A program made the position numbers and the translations under genes. 64,000 nt of DNA from Mytilus californianus (Eukaryota; Mollusca; Bivalvia; Mytilida; Mytilidae): the NCBI RefSeq assembly GCF_021869535.1, contig NW_026262581.1, forward strand, positions 117,022,771 to 117,086,770, read 5' to 3'. A model generated the notes under the pieces. That model saw nothing but the letters and a program-made list of their open reading frames with translations. It made no database searches and was not told the origin of the DNA. Shown here piece by piece: positions 36,600 through 48,042 of this stretch (the stretch's first letter is position 1; the number at the start of each line of letters is the position of its first letter).

Positions 36600-37130
36600 C
36601 TGAAAAAAAGTGAAATGATAAAGAAAAAACCGAACTCCAAGGAAAATTCAAAACGGAAAGTCCCTTATCAAATGGCAAAATCAAAAGCTCAAAAACATCA
36701 AACGAATGGAAAACGACTGTCATATTCCTGACTTGGCATTTCCTTAGATAGAAAATGGTGGATTAAACCTAGTTTTATAGCTAGCTAGACCTCTCACTTG
36801 TATGACAGTCGCCTAGAATTTCATTATATTGACAATAATGTGTGAGTTAAATAAACAGACAAAATAAGTAAAAATGTCAAAATTGGTGTAACAGTCAACA
36901 TTGTGTTATAATCTTAATCACTATAAAAACAAACTACTATGTCAACAAAGAAAAACAAAATGGCATACAGACACTCTATAGACAAAGCACAAAAGCAAAA
37001 ATGAAAGACAAGAATTCAAAAAATGATCATACCACAATAACGCAATGGTAGGATGTATAAATACCGAGCCACGCCAAAAGGATATTACCAAAAATGGACC
37101 TAACAGTAAAGGTTAAAAATATACAAAGAC
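36600..37130 (+). repeat. Dispersed repeat family B, long copy
   Basis: Same orientation and extent as 62740-63245. Landmarks are ACCGAACTCCAAGGAAAATT, TGGTGGATTAAACCTAGTTT, CAGTCAACATTGTGTTATAA and GGATATTACCAAAAATGGAC. Class unknown; no open frame. Confidence 0.78.
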
Positions 37131-37144
37131 AAATATAAAGAACA

Positions 37145-37268
37145 ATATACGGTATGTGTTTTCTCATTGTTGAAGGCCATACGGTTGCCTATAATTGTTT
37201 ACATCCACTTCATTTGTACTTTGACGGATAGTTTCTCATTGGCAATCATACCACATCTCCTTATATTT
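37145..37268 (+). repeat. Dispersed repeat family A, 3'-end fragment
   Basis: Last about 120 bases of family A: TTCTCATTGTTGAAGGCCAT and TTGGCAATCATACCACATCT, ending TTATATTTATA. Abuts the right end of the family B copy. Confidence 0.75.
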
Positions 37269-37964
37269 ATACTATAACACGTAATTAAGGATGTACTATG
37301 GTAAAATTAAAAAAATCTAGAATTCAAAATTGATACTTTAAGTCAGAAGAGCATTAGTTAAGGAACAAAATAAGATAAAAATATTGATAGGTTATGGAGC
37401 TCCTTTTCGAGACATTCAATTAAAAAAAAATGGCGGGAAAAGGCTGACTCGGACTTTTACCTTATATTGGTATTATTTGGGTCTCAAATTTAAAGAAAAG
37501 GATTCTAGAATCTGCTCAAATTTTAGTAATGACCTTTTATGAGCTATAGAAGTCTTATATATGAAAAGATAAATGGGTGTTATGGGGCAAAATATTTTAC
37601 CTTGTATCGTAGTAAAAAAAACCAAGGAGACCGAACATTTGAGAAAATTTCCAAAACCTGACGATGAACTTTTTTAGAAATGTTTGTAATCGTTTAGTGC
37701 AGTTAGTATGCTCTCCCTGTCGTTGATCTGTTGCTGCAGATGTAAACTTTTAAAAGAATAAAAGTTATCCAAAACCATCATCAGATTATATCGAATAATT
37801 AACCATGATGAATGCATAATTTGTAAATTTCTTTTAAACTACAAAACAAGGTAATTTAAAATGACAGCGTAAGTCACACCCTATAAGTGAAATTGAAGCC
37901 ATGGAAACCTGAAACTGAGACATGAAAAGCAGTCTACATGATTTAATGTGAATAGTTTCTTCTT

Positions 37965-38230
37965 TTTATATTTGCCCCGAAGGTTGAAATATGATCATCC
38001 CTTGACTTCTTCTCCCCTGGCAGTAAAACCGTTGATAAGTAGGGCATCCTTTTGGCTGCACGGGTTGTATAAATACGCAGCCATGTCCCGTCGAGATGGG
38101 TATGTTAAATTCGATGTTCAGTGTAGGGTAATTGCCACGCTATTTGCACGTTAAAGAACACTGATGGGTCCGTAGGTGGTCTGTTGGAGGGCAAAACATC
38201 GACCCCCGTTCAACATATTTTTTATATTTT
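37965..38230 (+). repeat. SINE-like dispersed repeat
   Basis: A relatively GC-rich block including TAAATACGCAGCCATGTCCC and GCACGTTAAAGAACACTGAT. The latter resembles the conserved body of mollusc SINEs. I cannot define a tRNA-like head, so the assignment is tentative. Confidence 0.4.
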
Positions 38231-39316
38231 TAAAATATCTCGACTTTCATTCCGGTTGGCCTACCTTTTGTATTAATTGTTAATGTGTTCTCGTCCTGAA
38301 TATTCAATCAATATGAACACATGAAGAAGTGGTATAAAATACTTGCTTTTGGATGTTAGAAAAACACAATCAGTCTTTTTATATTGTTGATATTTCCCTA
38401 TGACGGAAAATATATGTGGAGCAATATTTTATTATGCTGTTCCTATAGTACGCCCTGTGCGGGAGAGCTTTGAAGTACTGATAACATTTTATATATTTGT
38501 TGTTTTTGAATGCAGTTTACCAAGTAATCATTCCTGCACTGAGTGCAAACAGAAATGTTCTATTAAACTTGATGCAAGGAAAGCGTGCCTTGTATTTATT
38601 TCTTTTAGTGTGTTAATGAGCCGCTAATATATTTACTTAAAGGAGCATAATACATACTTTGAACTTGCAGAACTTTCATTTCTATTTTGATAGTATTATA
38701 TTCACCGGAACGCCAGAAAACCCGAGAAAGAGGAAGATTATATATGAGCCAGTCCATGCAAAAAGGTACAAAACGGAAAAAAATGCAAAATTTTAAAAAG
38801 TGTGCATAATTATTGGTAGCAGACTTGTGATCTTTAAAACACCGTCACTTTTCCTCATACGATTAAGCTGTAAGCTATGCACACCTTTCAGTGCTGACAC
38901 CCCCTTCCCTTGATTTTTTAAGATTTTGCTCAATTATTTCACATTTTGTATTTATTTTTCCATGTATAGTTTAAATGTCTGAATTTGACACTTGGTTATG
39001 TTTTTCTCGGGTAACAGTGGGGATAAGGCTCTTGCAATTAAATGGGGCAAAGGGGGAAGAGAGAGAGAGAGAGATTTTGGACAATAACAATAATGACGTA
39101 ATTAAAGCATTGGTTTATTTTGTATGAATAAAAGGATATTATGTTGATGATGTTGTTAAGCCTTGCTGATACTGTTTATTCATTAACAGAAACATTACAA
39201 GTAAGTATATATAACAATATAATTTTAATTGTTTTTCCTAAGAATGCGATTTTAATAATCATCTTAAAAGTCATTACAAAATTTATTACAAATAACGGAA
39301 TGTGATTTTTCCCTAT

Positions 39317-39859
39317 TTATTCTAAAAACACGGCATAAACTGTAGCACTTACAAACATGTCATTCACAGAATAATGGAATTCAGCAAAGTCATCTGTGTT
39401 AGTATTCCATAAACAGCGACTAGTACTCCGTAAACACTGGTCCGAACTTTGTCCCATCAACACTTGTACAACATACTTATACCGGGGGGATTGCAAATCC
39501 TTTAACTTCTCTTGTATAATGTCACACATGGTCGGTGCCGATTTTTTACACATGTTTGGGTCATATGTTTCGTTTTTGTTTATATACGATGTCACGACGT
39601 CCTTTAAAATCTCTTTTGCTTTCGATGATTTGAATTTTTCTCCATCTTTAGGTGTGAATCTGTATGTATTTTCGTATCTGACCTTTGGCCCTGGTGGTTT
39701 TGTGTAAGATGTACCAGATATACTGCCACGTGATGCCATTGATGGTCTGCGTCCAAAGGAAAAATGAGACATTCGTCTAAGGTTAGGCCCCATTGTTGAG
39801 CCACCTTCTGTTTCGCTGATAGAAGCTTTCTTCGCCATTGCCTTTAATTTACCCAACAT
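39317..39859 (-). CDS. Tctex-1 family dynein light chain (DYNLT5-like)
   Basis: Uninterrupted 180-residue frame. Residues 1-60 are a basic, Ser/Arg-rich head (SFGRRPSMASRGS). Residues about 63-180 form a complete Tctex-1 domain: NTYRFTP at 64-70, a helix with a KAKEILKDVV motif, a second helix around CDIIQEKLK, then RYKYVVQVLMGQ, SRCLWN and the terminal strand FVSATVYAVFLE. Length and architecture fit the TCTEX1D1/DYNLT5 group, light chains that dimerise and link dynein intermediate chain to cargo, often in cilia. The ATG is at 39859. The first 15 codons (MLGKLKAMAKKASI) are themselves a copy of the minisatellite unit that continues upstream, so the start may have been recruited from, or may have seeded, that array. 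No introns are visible, which for this family may mean a retrocopy. The nearest upstream repeat units are out of frame with the gene. Confidence 0.88.
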   Translation of the reverse strand: MLGKLKAMAKKASISETEGGSTMGPNLRRMSHFSFGRRPSMASRGSISGTSYTKPPGPKVRYENTYRFTPKDGEKFKSSKAKEILKDVVTSYINKNETYDPNMCKKSAPTMCDIIQEKLKDLQSPRYKYVVQVLMGQSSDQCLRSTSRCLWNTNTDDFAEFHYSVNDMFVSATVYAVFLE

Positions 39860-40560
39860 CGTGTATCTACAATGATAGAAGCTTTCTTTAACATAGCCTT
39901 TAATTTACCTAACATTTTATCTACAATGATGGAAGCTTTCTTAACACTGCCTTTAATTGCTAAACATTTTTCTCTACAGTGATAGAAGATTTCTTTGCAA
40001 TTATTGCTTGTAATTAACCTTACAAATGTATCTATGTCCTTTAGCATTAATATATTGCCTTTGATTTACCCAACATTTTTATCTACAATGATAGAAAATT
40101 TCTTTACAATTGCCTTTAATTTATCTAACATTGTTAATTTACGTAACATTTTTTTTCTACAATAATAGAAGATTCATTTCGATGCCTTTAATTTGCCTAA
40201 CACTTTAAAATACAATGGTAAAAGATTTCTTTACAACTGCCTTTACTTTACCTAACATGTTTATCTACAATGATAGAAGATTTCTTTACAATTGCCTTTC
40301 ATTTACCTAACATGTTTATCTACAATGATGGAAGATTTCTTTACAATTGCCTTTCATTTACATAACATGTTTATCTACAATGATAGAATTGCCTTTAATT
40401 TACCTAACATCTTTATTATGTTTATCTACAATGATAGAATATTTCTTTACAATTGCCTTTAATTTACCTAAGATCTTTATCTCCAATGATAGAATTTAAT
40501 TTACCAAACATATTTATCTACAATGATAGAAGCTTTCTTTTACAACTGCAATACAAATGT
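39846..40560 (-). repeat. 54-bp minisatellite built from the dynein light chain start
   Basis: About 13 imperfect units, typically 54-55 bases, read on the minus strand as 18-codon units of the type MLGKLKA..KK.SIIVDK. Several units are intact in frame (for example 39868-39975). Others carry deletions (near 40390 and 40495). Each good unit supplies an ATG in the same context as the gene start. The last unit before the gene has a net 2-base length change that puts the array out of frame with the gene. It probably lies in the 5' flank or 5' UTR. Confidence 0.85.
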
Positions 40561-41744
40561 GTTCAACTGTCCCAAATAATATCTTCATTTTATGGAAATA
40601 TTTAAAATTATTGAATTTATACATTTTAGTATTAATATTTAATGAACTATTTTTTAAATAACCGAATTACTTTAGGTTTCTGTTTTTAACCTTGTGAGTA
40701 TAACAAATATAGATGAAATTAGCACTACCTCTTACAATATGTCTTACCAATTTATAAAAAACGAACTTAACTTTCCTCCCAAAACAGTATAAAGTCAAAT
40801 ACCAATAATGGTATAGTTGATTTTTTTTGTAAGCTGTAGGCCTGCAATTGTTTTGAAATTAAGGGAAAAAATTCAAAGCAGCCAAAGTTGCATATTTTGA
40901 GATTTCCCCGTTCATATGTGCAACAGTCGTTCCCTAAGTATTGAAGTGAAAGATTTGGACTTTCATGTTTTGATTATTATAAGAGTGCCATGTAATGAAA
41001 CATATCATCTTTATTGGCAGTCCATGAAATACCTCCCCAATTTATACTGAAATTTTAACTGGAAGTTTTACATAATAGTGATGTATTGAAGGAAAATAGC
41101 AAAATGACATTGATTAAAGTTTTTAACATCTACTATGTAACTTATATAATAATGTAAGATGACAGAAATTTCGATTTTGAATGTAACATACCAACTGTAG
41201 AGTTGCATGAGACAGATAAGTAAGGAAGTTTTAAATAGCAATGCAAATATCAAATATGATTATACCCCTTTTTGAAAATACCCCCCTCATCATATGAAAT
41301 CTAGACACAGTTTGAATAAAGTTCCGATTTTCATCCAGGGAGAAGGTTTTTTTTTCAAAAGGGTGACTTAAAACTAAAGAAATGGCACTTAATATTTATT
41401 GAAATATTTTCCCGACCCCTCCTTACTTGACATTAATCTATCACATCACTGCCATACAGGCAATAGACATGAAACCATATATATAGTACATGTATTTTTT
41501 TAACAATTTTCACTGCAATTCTACATTTGTTGATTTGTTTGAAGCTGTCAAGACAAGTTTATGAATAATAATGTTTCAAATGCAGTTGGGACATGCTTTT
41601 TATGGACTGCTATTATAGGAAATTTGCAGTAAAATAAAAATAATAAAGCATCAATATAATATTTTTGGAATGTACGACATGATGTTCTGTAAAACATTTT
41701 ATGGAGCACATGTGAGGCTAGCTAAAACAAATAAAACATAAGAA

Positions 41745-42040
41745 GTCTGGAAATAAAAAGAGGCGGAAGATACCAAGGGGATAATCAAAATCACGAAACA
41801 AGAGAAACTCACAAAACAAGAGAAACTCACAAATCAAGAGAAATGCACAAAATAAGAGAAACTCGCAAATTAAGAGAAACTCACAAAACAAGAGAAACTC
41901 ACAAAACAAGAGAAACTCACAACACCATGGCAAAAAATCCAAGGATGACAAAAAGACAAACAAAATTTTGTAAAGCACTACATTAACTTAGAAAATTAAA
42001 GACCGAGCAGCACGAATTCTACCAAAAACAAAACGGTTTA
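41745..42040 (+). repeat. Dispersed repeat family C with 18-bp tandem run
   Basis: Begins with AGGCGGAAGATACCAAGGGG. Next comes a run of about seven imperfect 18-base units of AAGAGAAACTCACAAAAC type at 41800-41923. It continues with CAACACCATGGCAAAAAATC and CAAAAAGACAAAC, and ends near GACCGAGCAGCACGAATTCT. The CAACACCATGGCAAAAA...AAAGAC core resembles the 38-bp unit amplified at 33.3-34.8 kb. A second copy without the 18-bp run is at 50.61-50.83 kb. Confidence 0.6.
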
Positions 42041-43011
42041 CAGCCTTAACTAATCAAATAGAGACAAAAAAAATCAACTCGCTAGACTCAGTATAGTGTG
42101 GCAATAATACACCCATTGTCAAGTATATTTTACAAATCTGTCAAGTACATGTATCAAAACTTATTATAAAAGTTTTATTTGTTTAAAACCGAATTAAAAT
42201 TCACGTTGCACGTACCTATACCACTATTTACTGATACTATCAAAATGATCAGCATCACCCCAAAACCCAATAAAAGCATCAGAATAAACATTGAGGAATT
42301 TCGTTGAACACAGGATTGGGGCCCGCAATATTGAAATTTCAGACAAAGATAATTGACTTTTGGCATTCAATTAACATTCAGAGTACAAAAACAAAAACTA
42401 TAAAATTAAAGTGGTACTTTTCACAGAATTGCCCGTAATCAGATTAATAGAAAGTCTTACCAATAACGTATGACGAAATGATTTTCTTTTACCTCTTCAA
42501 ATTATCATCGATGCGCATATACTTTGTATAAATCGGTCATTATTTGTTTATATAAAGACATAGTATGGCAACGCCAACTCCTAACCATTATGACAAAAAC
42601 AATTGTCGTTATCCTGTTATTATCAAATGAACTGAATAAGACAACATAAGTTTAAATTTAGATCAGATACCGGTCCATACAAAAACATATCTAATGATAA
42701 AATCTTTAAACGTCTGAAATAGTTACAAGAATTTGCACCAGTGCATGAAGTATGTACTATTCAATTAGAAAAATAAAATATACATTTGTTTTTAAATATA
42801 TACTAAAAAAGCATGCAGCAATTAAGTTCTTGTAAATATCATAAGTTTGAATTCAGCATTTGGATGCAATTATGATAAACGTTTTTTTTTTTTCTCGGAA
42901 ACTCATGACTATTTAATTTCGAAAGATTGTCTCATATTATCTATAAGCACATTTATACCATTGTATCATAGTAATACGTAAAGTCCTGGGTATTTATGGA
43001 TTAGCTTTAAC

Positions 43012-43110
43012 AGGACTAGGCGGACAGACAGTCCGAGGTATTCCTACATCAGGTATGGATGGACAGACAGTCCGTGGACAACTTAAAGTGCTTGGTATTT
43101 CTTTTGTAAG
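43012..43110 (+). repeat. Short repeat with ACAGACAGTCCG motif
   Basis: GGACAGACAGTCCG occurs twice (43021-43034 and 43060-43073) in a 39-base tandem pair, and again as ACAGACAGTCCGAGG at about 44091-44105. Diverged partners of the TATTYCTRSATTYGC...ATCAGGTACG part lie near 43638, 43695, 43755 and 44065. Read in frame, the pair gives GQTVRG twice. This could be a decayed coding repeat or minisatellite; a GTAAGTA donor-like site follows at 43105. Confidence 0.35.
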
Positions 43111-44111
43111 TACGGTTGGATATTGTGTTATGTCTTATCGTTTGTGGTTTGAATTCTTTATTTTCGGTACATTTCACATATGTCTTATTTGTCAGTATAG
43201 TCGAGTTTATTTCCATTTTCCATGGATAAAGTATTGTGTTAGTCCAAAAAATTATGACGTCGTCATTTGTAATATCGTCCTTACATAAGTATACTCTAAG
43301 TTTGTCTAACAATTCTCTGGAATATTTCTTTTTAGATATTTTTTCATGATATTAGGAAAAGACCAGCATATTTTGCTGTATATTTATCCAATTAAAAAAA
43401 AAATTCATCGGTGATTTCTTCATCAAAATTGGTACAAATAATCGTCATACATGATCATGCCAAATGTCATTTTAAAAAAGAGGGGCCCATGTACTCGTGT
43501 TCAATCTAATAACTAAAATCAGTCAAAAATGCCCCTTATTCCGATATTTCACAGTTTGACGTCGCGAAAAATAACATTTTACATTAGCAACGTCATTACC
43601 TTCCCTGTAACTGTATCGTATGTCCCGAAGTGAAAGGTATTTCTGGATTTGCTTGCATCAGATACGAGTTGCGATAAGATACGATAAGTGCTTGGAAGTT
43701 CTGGATCAGGTACGTGTTGACAAAACGGTTAAGGAAAAAGTAAATTGCCGAGTGTTTCTGCATTCGCCTTCATCAAGTACGCAGAACAGTAATACAGACA
43801 ACGGGAACTTGCATTTCATGTTAATAATTGTATATCGTATTATCATTTTTTGCTGTTATTTTTTGTTTTTTTTTGTTTTCCTTTATTAGCTTATAATATA
43901 TTCCATACAATTGTAACATTGCATGCCATGTTACGAAAATCGTTAATTTGTGTTGGTATTTTCAAGGAAACGTATTCATATTCTTAAACTTTATCTTTGT
44001 ATGATAATATATTTGTAATCATCACGAATAAATATGTTTAAAATAAAGAGCCGGATCTTTTCAGTATTAGCCTTTATCAGGTGTGAGTATACAGACAGTC
44101 CGAGGTCAACG

Positions 44112-44181
44112 TGTTACGGTCAGAAATCGCCATTAAATTGTAGCCAACAAAAGACAAAAAACAGTAATAAATTTAACAAGA
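44112..44181 (-). repeat. Residual 3' LTR of the gypsy element
   Basis: About 70 bases match the inner-strand end of the 5' LTR at 47338-47409 (TGTTACGRTCAGAAATCRCC to AATTTAACAAGA). On the element strand this is the last part of the 3' LTR, ending in CA. The rest of the LTR and the RNase H region have been deleted. The outer flanks of the two LTRs show no matching target duplication. Confidence 0.75.
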
Positions 44182-44745
44182 CGTCAACTGTATGCCCTTG
44201 ATAATCAACAGTGGCCTGAAAAAAAATCACTTTTACCAAGATTAACAGTCAAATTTGATTGTGACAATCTATCAACAGTTTCATATAAATGTGTTATATG
44301 CTCTTCCCAGCTTTCACCACATACATTAAGATCATCAATATAAGCATAACAACAGTCTAAATCTTTTATAACATTATTGATCATTCTTTGAAATGTAGCT
44401 GGAGCACACTTCATATCAAACGGCATGACAGTATACTGAAACAAGCTTGCCCAATGTTGTCAATACAGTCATCTATCCTTGGAATCGGATAGAAATCAGA
44501 TTTTGAAACAGAATTAACTTTTCTGAAATCTGTCACGAAACGAAAGGTTTTATCTGGTTTGAGCACAAGGATACAAGCAGAGCTCCATTCACTGTTACTC
44601 GGCTCAATAATATCATTGTCAAGCATATGTCTCATACAATCAAGTTTTAGTGGATTGGGCCGGTAAGGATGTTGCTTAATTGGAGAAGCAAAAAGTAGAA
44701 AGTGAACACCATCATCCCAGTCCCTGTCAAATTGAAGACAAAAAG
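44182..44745 (-). pseudogene. Ty3/gypsy reverse transcriptase, decayed
   Basis: Minus-strand RT remnant following integrase. The readable parts are the lead-in (KQHPYRPNP-type block), MLDNDIIEPSNSEWSSA, VTDFRKVN, the IDDCIDNIG block, then after a deletion TVMPFDMKCAPATFQRM, the catalytic YIDD (as AYIDDLNV) and TVNLGKSDF. About 40 palm residues between IDNIG and FQYTVMPF are missing, taking the first catalytic Asp region with them. A one-base slip in a poly-T/A run shifts the final frame near 44225. RNase H is absent. Not functional. Confidence 0.88.
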
Positions 44746-45365
44746 TTCTTATGTTTGATGAAAAAGTTCTAAGGCACCTTGAGATTCTGGATGATAAGCA
44801 CTTGACCTATACTGAGCAATCCCTAACTGGTAAACGATCTGCTGAAATAAACCTGACATGAAATTTGAACCCTGGTCGGACTGTATAAACTTCGGAAGTC
44901 CTACTAGTGTGAAAAATTTGATAAGAGCTTTGACAATAGCTGGTGTTTTAATATTCCTTAACGGAATATCCTCAGGAAAGCGAGTAGATTTACACATGAT
45001 GGTCTTGGTCTTTGGTAAAGGTCCAACGCAGTTAATTTGTGCTCGACTGAAGGGTTCTTAAAAGGCCGGAATTGGCAGAAGTGGTGCTGGTGGTATTTTC
45101 TGGTTAGGCTTACCAACAACCTGGCATAATTGGTATGATTTGCAGTATTCTGTGACATCATTTCTAAGTCTGGGCCAGTAAAAATGTTGTAAGATCTTAA
45201 GGCAAATCTTCCTTATACCTAAATGTCCGGCCAAGGGGGTGTCGTGGGCAAGACCGATAATTTCTTGCCTATACACTTTAGGGACCACCACTTGGTATAC
45301 CACTCTCCATTCCTCCTCTGGTATAGCATCAGGTGGCCTCCATTTCTTCATTAAAAGCCATCTTG
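44746..45365 (-). pseudogene. Ty3/gypsy integrase, truncated
   Basis: The zinc-binding H2C2 module is readable at 45100-45345: HDTPLAGHLGIRKI, then FYWPRL and CKSYQLCQ. The catalytic core follows at 44749-45057: TIMCKSTRFPEDIP, then IQSDQGSNFMS with the second catalytic Asp, and SSAYHPESQGALELFHQT with the Glu shifted into QGALE. The two parts lie in different frames joined near 45058. The C-terminal third is deleted; core sequence runs within about 60 bases into the RT lead-in. Integrase lies 5' of RT on the element strand, the reverse of most Ty3/gypsy elements. Confidence 0.88.
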
Positions 45366-45990
45366 ATGGTATTAGCAGTCTGCCACTTTGTCTGATTCCT
45401 CCTGTGGTTGAGGCCTCTTGCGGAGCTGAAGAACCTCAGAGTCTTAATTTTGTACTTCCACAAACTTTCTTTTGTCTAATGAATGGCTGTTCACGTCTGG
45501 CCATGGCATAATTACATGCTTGTTAGTACTAGGTGGTCTTATGGCCTTTTCTGAGCAGCAGGAACCGTCAATGTCGACAAGGAAAGTGTCAGAAAGGTCC
45601 ATATCATCATACTGGTCTTCTTGTAAATCCTGATTTTGTTGTTTTCTTGTCATCGCCCTAGTAACAACACAAGCTGGATAAATTTCAGCATCAACTTCAT
45701 GTGATTTAACATCCACCACCGGTTCACTGGTAACACTTGGTTCAGCAACCACTTTGTTCCTAGCTAGATCATTTCCTAGCAATAATGAAACACCCTCAAC
45801 AGGGAGATAAGAACGAACACCCACAACAACTGGTCAAGTAATCAAATCTGACTTCAAATAAATACGATGGAGGGGAACATTAATACAACCTAACTACACA
45901 CCCTGTAACAAAGCGGAGGCACCAACAGAAGTCTCCTCGAACAAAGGCAACACACCTTCGAACAACAACGTCTGAAAAGCTCAAGTGTCC
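45366..45990 (-). pseudogene. Gypsy protease C-terminus and linker
   Basis: The stretch LPVEGVSLLLGNDLA near 45760-45805 is the conserved C-terminal segment of gypsy-type aspartic proteases. It is followed by an acidic linker with VVTRAMTRKQQ and PWPDVNSHS. The frame ends at 45444 just before the integrase region. Upstream, 45830-45990 holds protease-like sequence with stops; I do not see a clean D[ST]G active site. Confidence 0.75.
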
Positions 45991-45999
45991 CGTAAAATC

Positions 46000-47265
46000 T
46001 CAATGCGCTGAGGTAGTATTATCAACAATAGAAACAAACCCATCAGACATAAAGGATTTATAATCCTCCATATAATCACAAAGACTGGACTTTAAAGCCT
46101 GACTCGCAGGACATTCCAACTTATTGGTAACAAGGGGTGTCGTACAAGCACTGGACTTGGGTTTATTATCTCTTTCATTCTTTTTCTGGAGTCTAAAACA
46201 ATCAGCCATCAGGTGACTATTTTTCTTACAATAAGCACAAGTTAGTGACTTCTTCTCAAAAGAACCAAACTTTGGGTAAGACATATTATTTCTAGATTGA
46301 CTCTTATTCTGTGCAACAGGCTTACTATCAGTACTTTGATTTTTGTAATTTCCTCTTGAAGTATTAAAATTTTGACCTTTGAAACTTCTTTTATGTGAAA
46401 GGGTATAATTATCGGAAACAACAGCTGCATCTTGCAAAGTCTCAACAGTTTTGTCATCTAAATGTGTTTTAAGTCTAAATGAACACACAGCTTGAACTCT
46501 TCTAATAATATTAACTGTCTTATTTTATCAAAATTGTTTTCTATTTTCTTTGACGTAAGACATTTATCAAATAGATCTTCTTTTTCCCTAGCAAATTCAA
46601 CATAGGTTTGTGATTCAAACTTTTTATAAGACCTAAATTTCTGTCTATATGCTTCTGGCACTAGCTCATAAGCTTTCAAAACTTCTTGTTTTACAGTGTC
46701 ATAATGAGAACTTTTTTCTGTGAAAGTGCTGAGTAAATTTCAGCGGCCTAGCCCTCAAAAATACTTTGCAGCATTGTAGTCCAATAAGGCTTTGGCCATT
46801 TCAGATTGTAGAAAATTTTTATCAACTTTTTTTTCCACAAAATCTGGGAACCAAACGTATATTTTTTGCTGCATCAACATGTTCTGATTTTGACTGTACG
46901 TTAGTGTTGCTTTCTACTTTGACCATTTTAATTTTTATTTTCTCCATCTTTAACCTTTCCCTCATTTTAAGTTCTGCTTGTCTTAATTTAAATTCATGTT
47001 CTAATTTCAGCTGTTTTAATTTGATAGCATCAACATTTTCGACCTTAAGTTCAAGAGCCTCTTCATTAAAGATTTCCGTGTCAACTAATTTGTCTATTAC
47101 CAAATTTTTTATAATTTGTTTTCTCACAGATATTTCAAAATCTATTTTCAGATGTTTAGCAAGCAACACTACTTCCTCTTTCTTTAATTTATCCAACCCC
47201 TCCAGGTCTGGCGTTTTAAAATTTGTACCGGATTCAATGCAATTTTTGTAGAATTTTGTTGGCTA
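46000..47265 (-). pseudogene. Gypsy gag relic with zinc knuckle
   Basis: Three overlapping pieces in different frames. At 46822-47260 is the N-terminal part with a long charged helix (KLKQLKLEHEFKLRQAELK). At 46458-46720 is the capsid-like block KAYELVPEAYRQKFRSYKK and TYVEFAREKEDLFD. At 46000-46488 is the nucleocapsid with one CCHC knuckle, CAYCKKNSHLMADC (C-x2-C-x4-H-x4-C). A one-base slip in an A/T run near 46835 and stops near 46750 break the frame. No ATG is evident at the head of the first block. Confidence 0.85.
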
Positions 47266-47314
47266 ATTCTAATTCAATAAAATACAGAAAAAAATTTAAT
47301 CTGATATTAACGTT

Positions 47315-47332
47315 ATCCCAGACGAGCCCCCA
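47315..47332 (-). other. Primer-binding site, tRNA-Pro type
   Basis: On the minus strand, TGGGGGCTCGTCTGGGAT begins five bases after the 5' LTR. It differs by one base from the 18-base sequence complementary to the tRNA-Pro 3' end used by murine leukaemia-type retroviruses. Its position and near-perfect match fix the LTR boundary. Confidence 0.85.
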
Positions 47333-47337
47333 ATTTC

Positions 47338-47986
47338 TGTTACGATCAGAAATCACCTTAAAATTGTACCCAACAAAAGATAAAAATCAGTAATAAATTT
47401 AACAAGATTTATTATAATACAATTTTACAAGAAATATTGTATAAATTGAAATGTCAACTTAACTGTTAAAATAAATGTCCGATCCTTTGTCTTTTCTTTA
47501 TCCGGAATTCTTCTCTTAACTGTTCTAAATCCAATGAAATATATATGTCCAATAAGTTCACAATCTAGTATGATGTTGTTCGTAAATAAAAGTGTCAATC
47601 CAACAACTCCAGAGATCTTCTGAGAATACAAGTATATTAATGTCTGTCTGGCTAATTTCGGTGTCTGTATTTATTGTTTGTCACGGAGAATTCTAGAACA
47701 CTGAAGAAGGGAAACTCCTAGAAAACTGTAGAAGGGAAACTTCTAGAATACTATAGAAGTTTAAATTACGCATAATTAATTATGATCATTGCATTATTAT
47801 TATGTAAGTCAAATAGAAAGTTCAAATCATTCCATCAGTACCTATGATTGTTCCAGTGATTTCTAAACTGCCCAATTATTTTTTGAATTTTGTAAACAAC
47901 TATAACCCAATTATATAAATATTATATGGCCACACAAAACAGAATAGGCAAAGGTAAATAATTATAATAAGTACAATATCATAACA
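47338..47986 (-). repeat. 5' LTR of the gypsy element (649 bp)
   Basis: On the element strand it starts TGTTATGATATTG and ends CGTAACA, giving the usual TG...CA ends with a short imperfect inverted repeat (TGTTA/TAACA). The inner end abuts the primer-binding site. A short internal direct duplication (GAAGAAGGGAAACTCCTAGA and GTAGAAGGGAAACTTCTAGA) lies near 47705-47745. Only 70 bases of the partner LTR survive at 44112-44181. Confidence 0.85.
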
Positions 47987-48042
47987 CCTTCTCCTTTAAA
48001 AAAGTTTGAGTGTAACGAGAACTTTTCATGAACAATATATAG

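Noticed and set aside
44112..47986. Target-site duplication of the gypsy element.
   Set aside because: Bases outside the two LTR ends do not match, consistent with later deletion or rearrangement.
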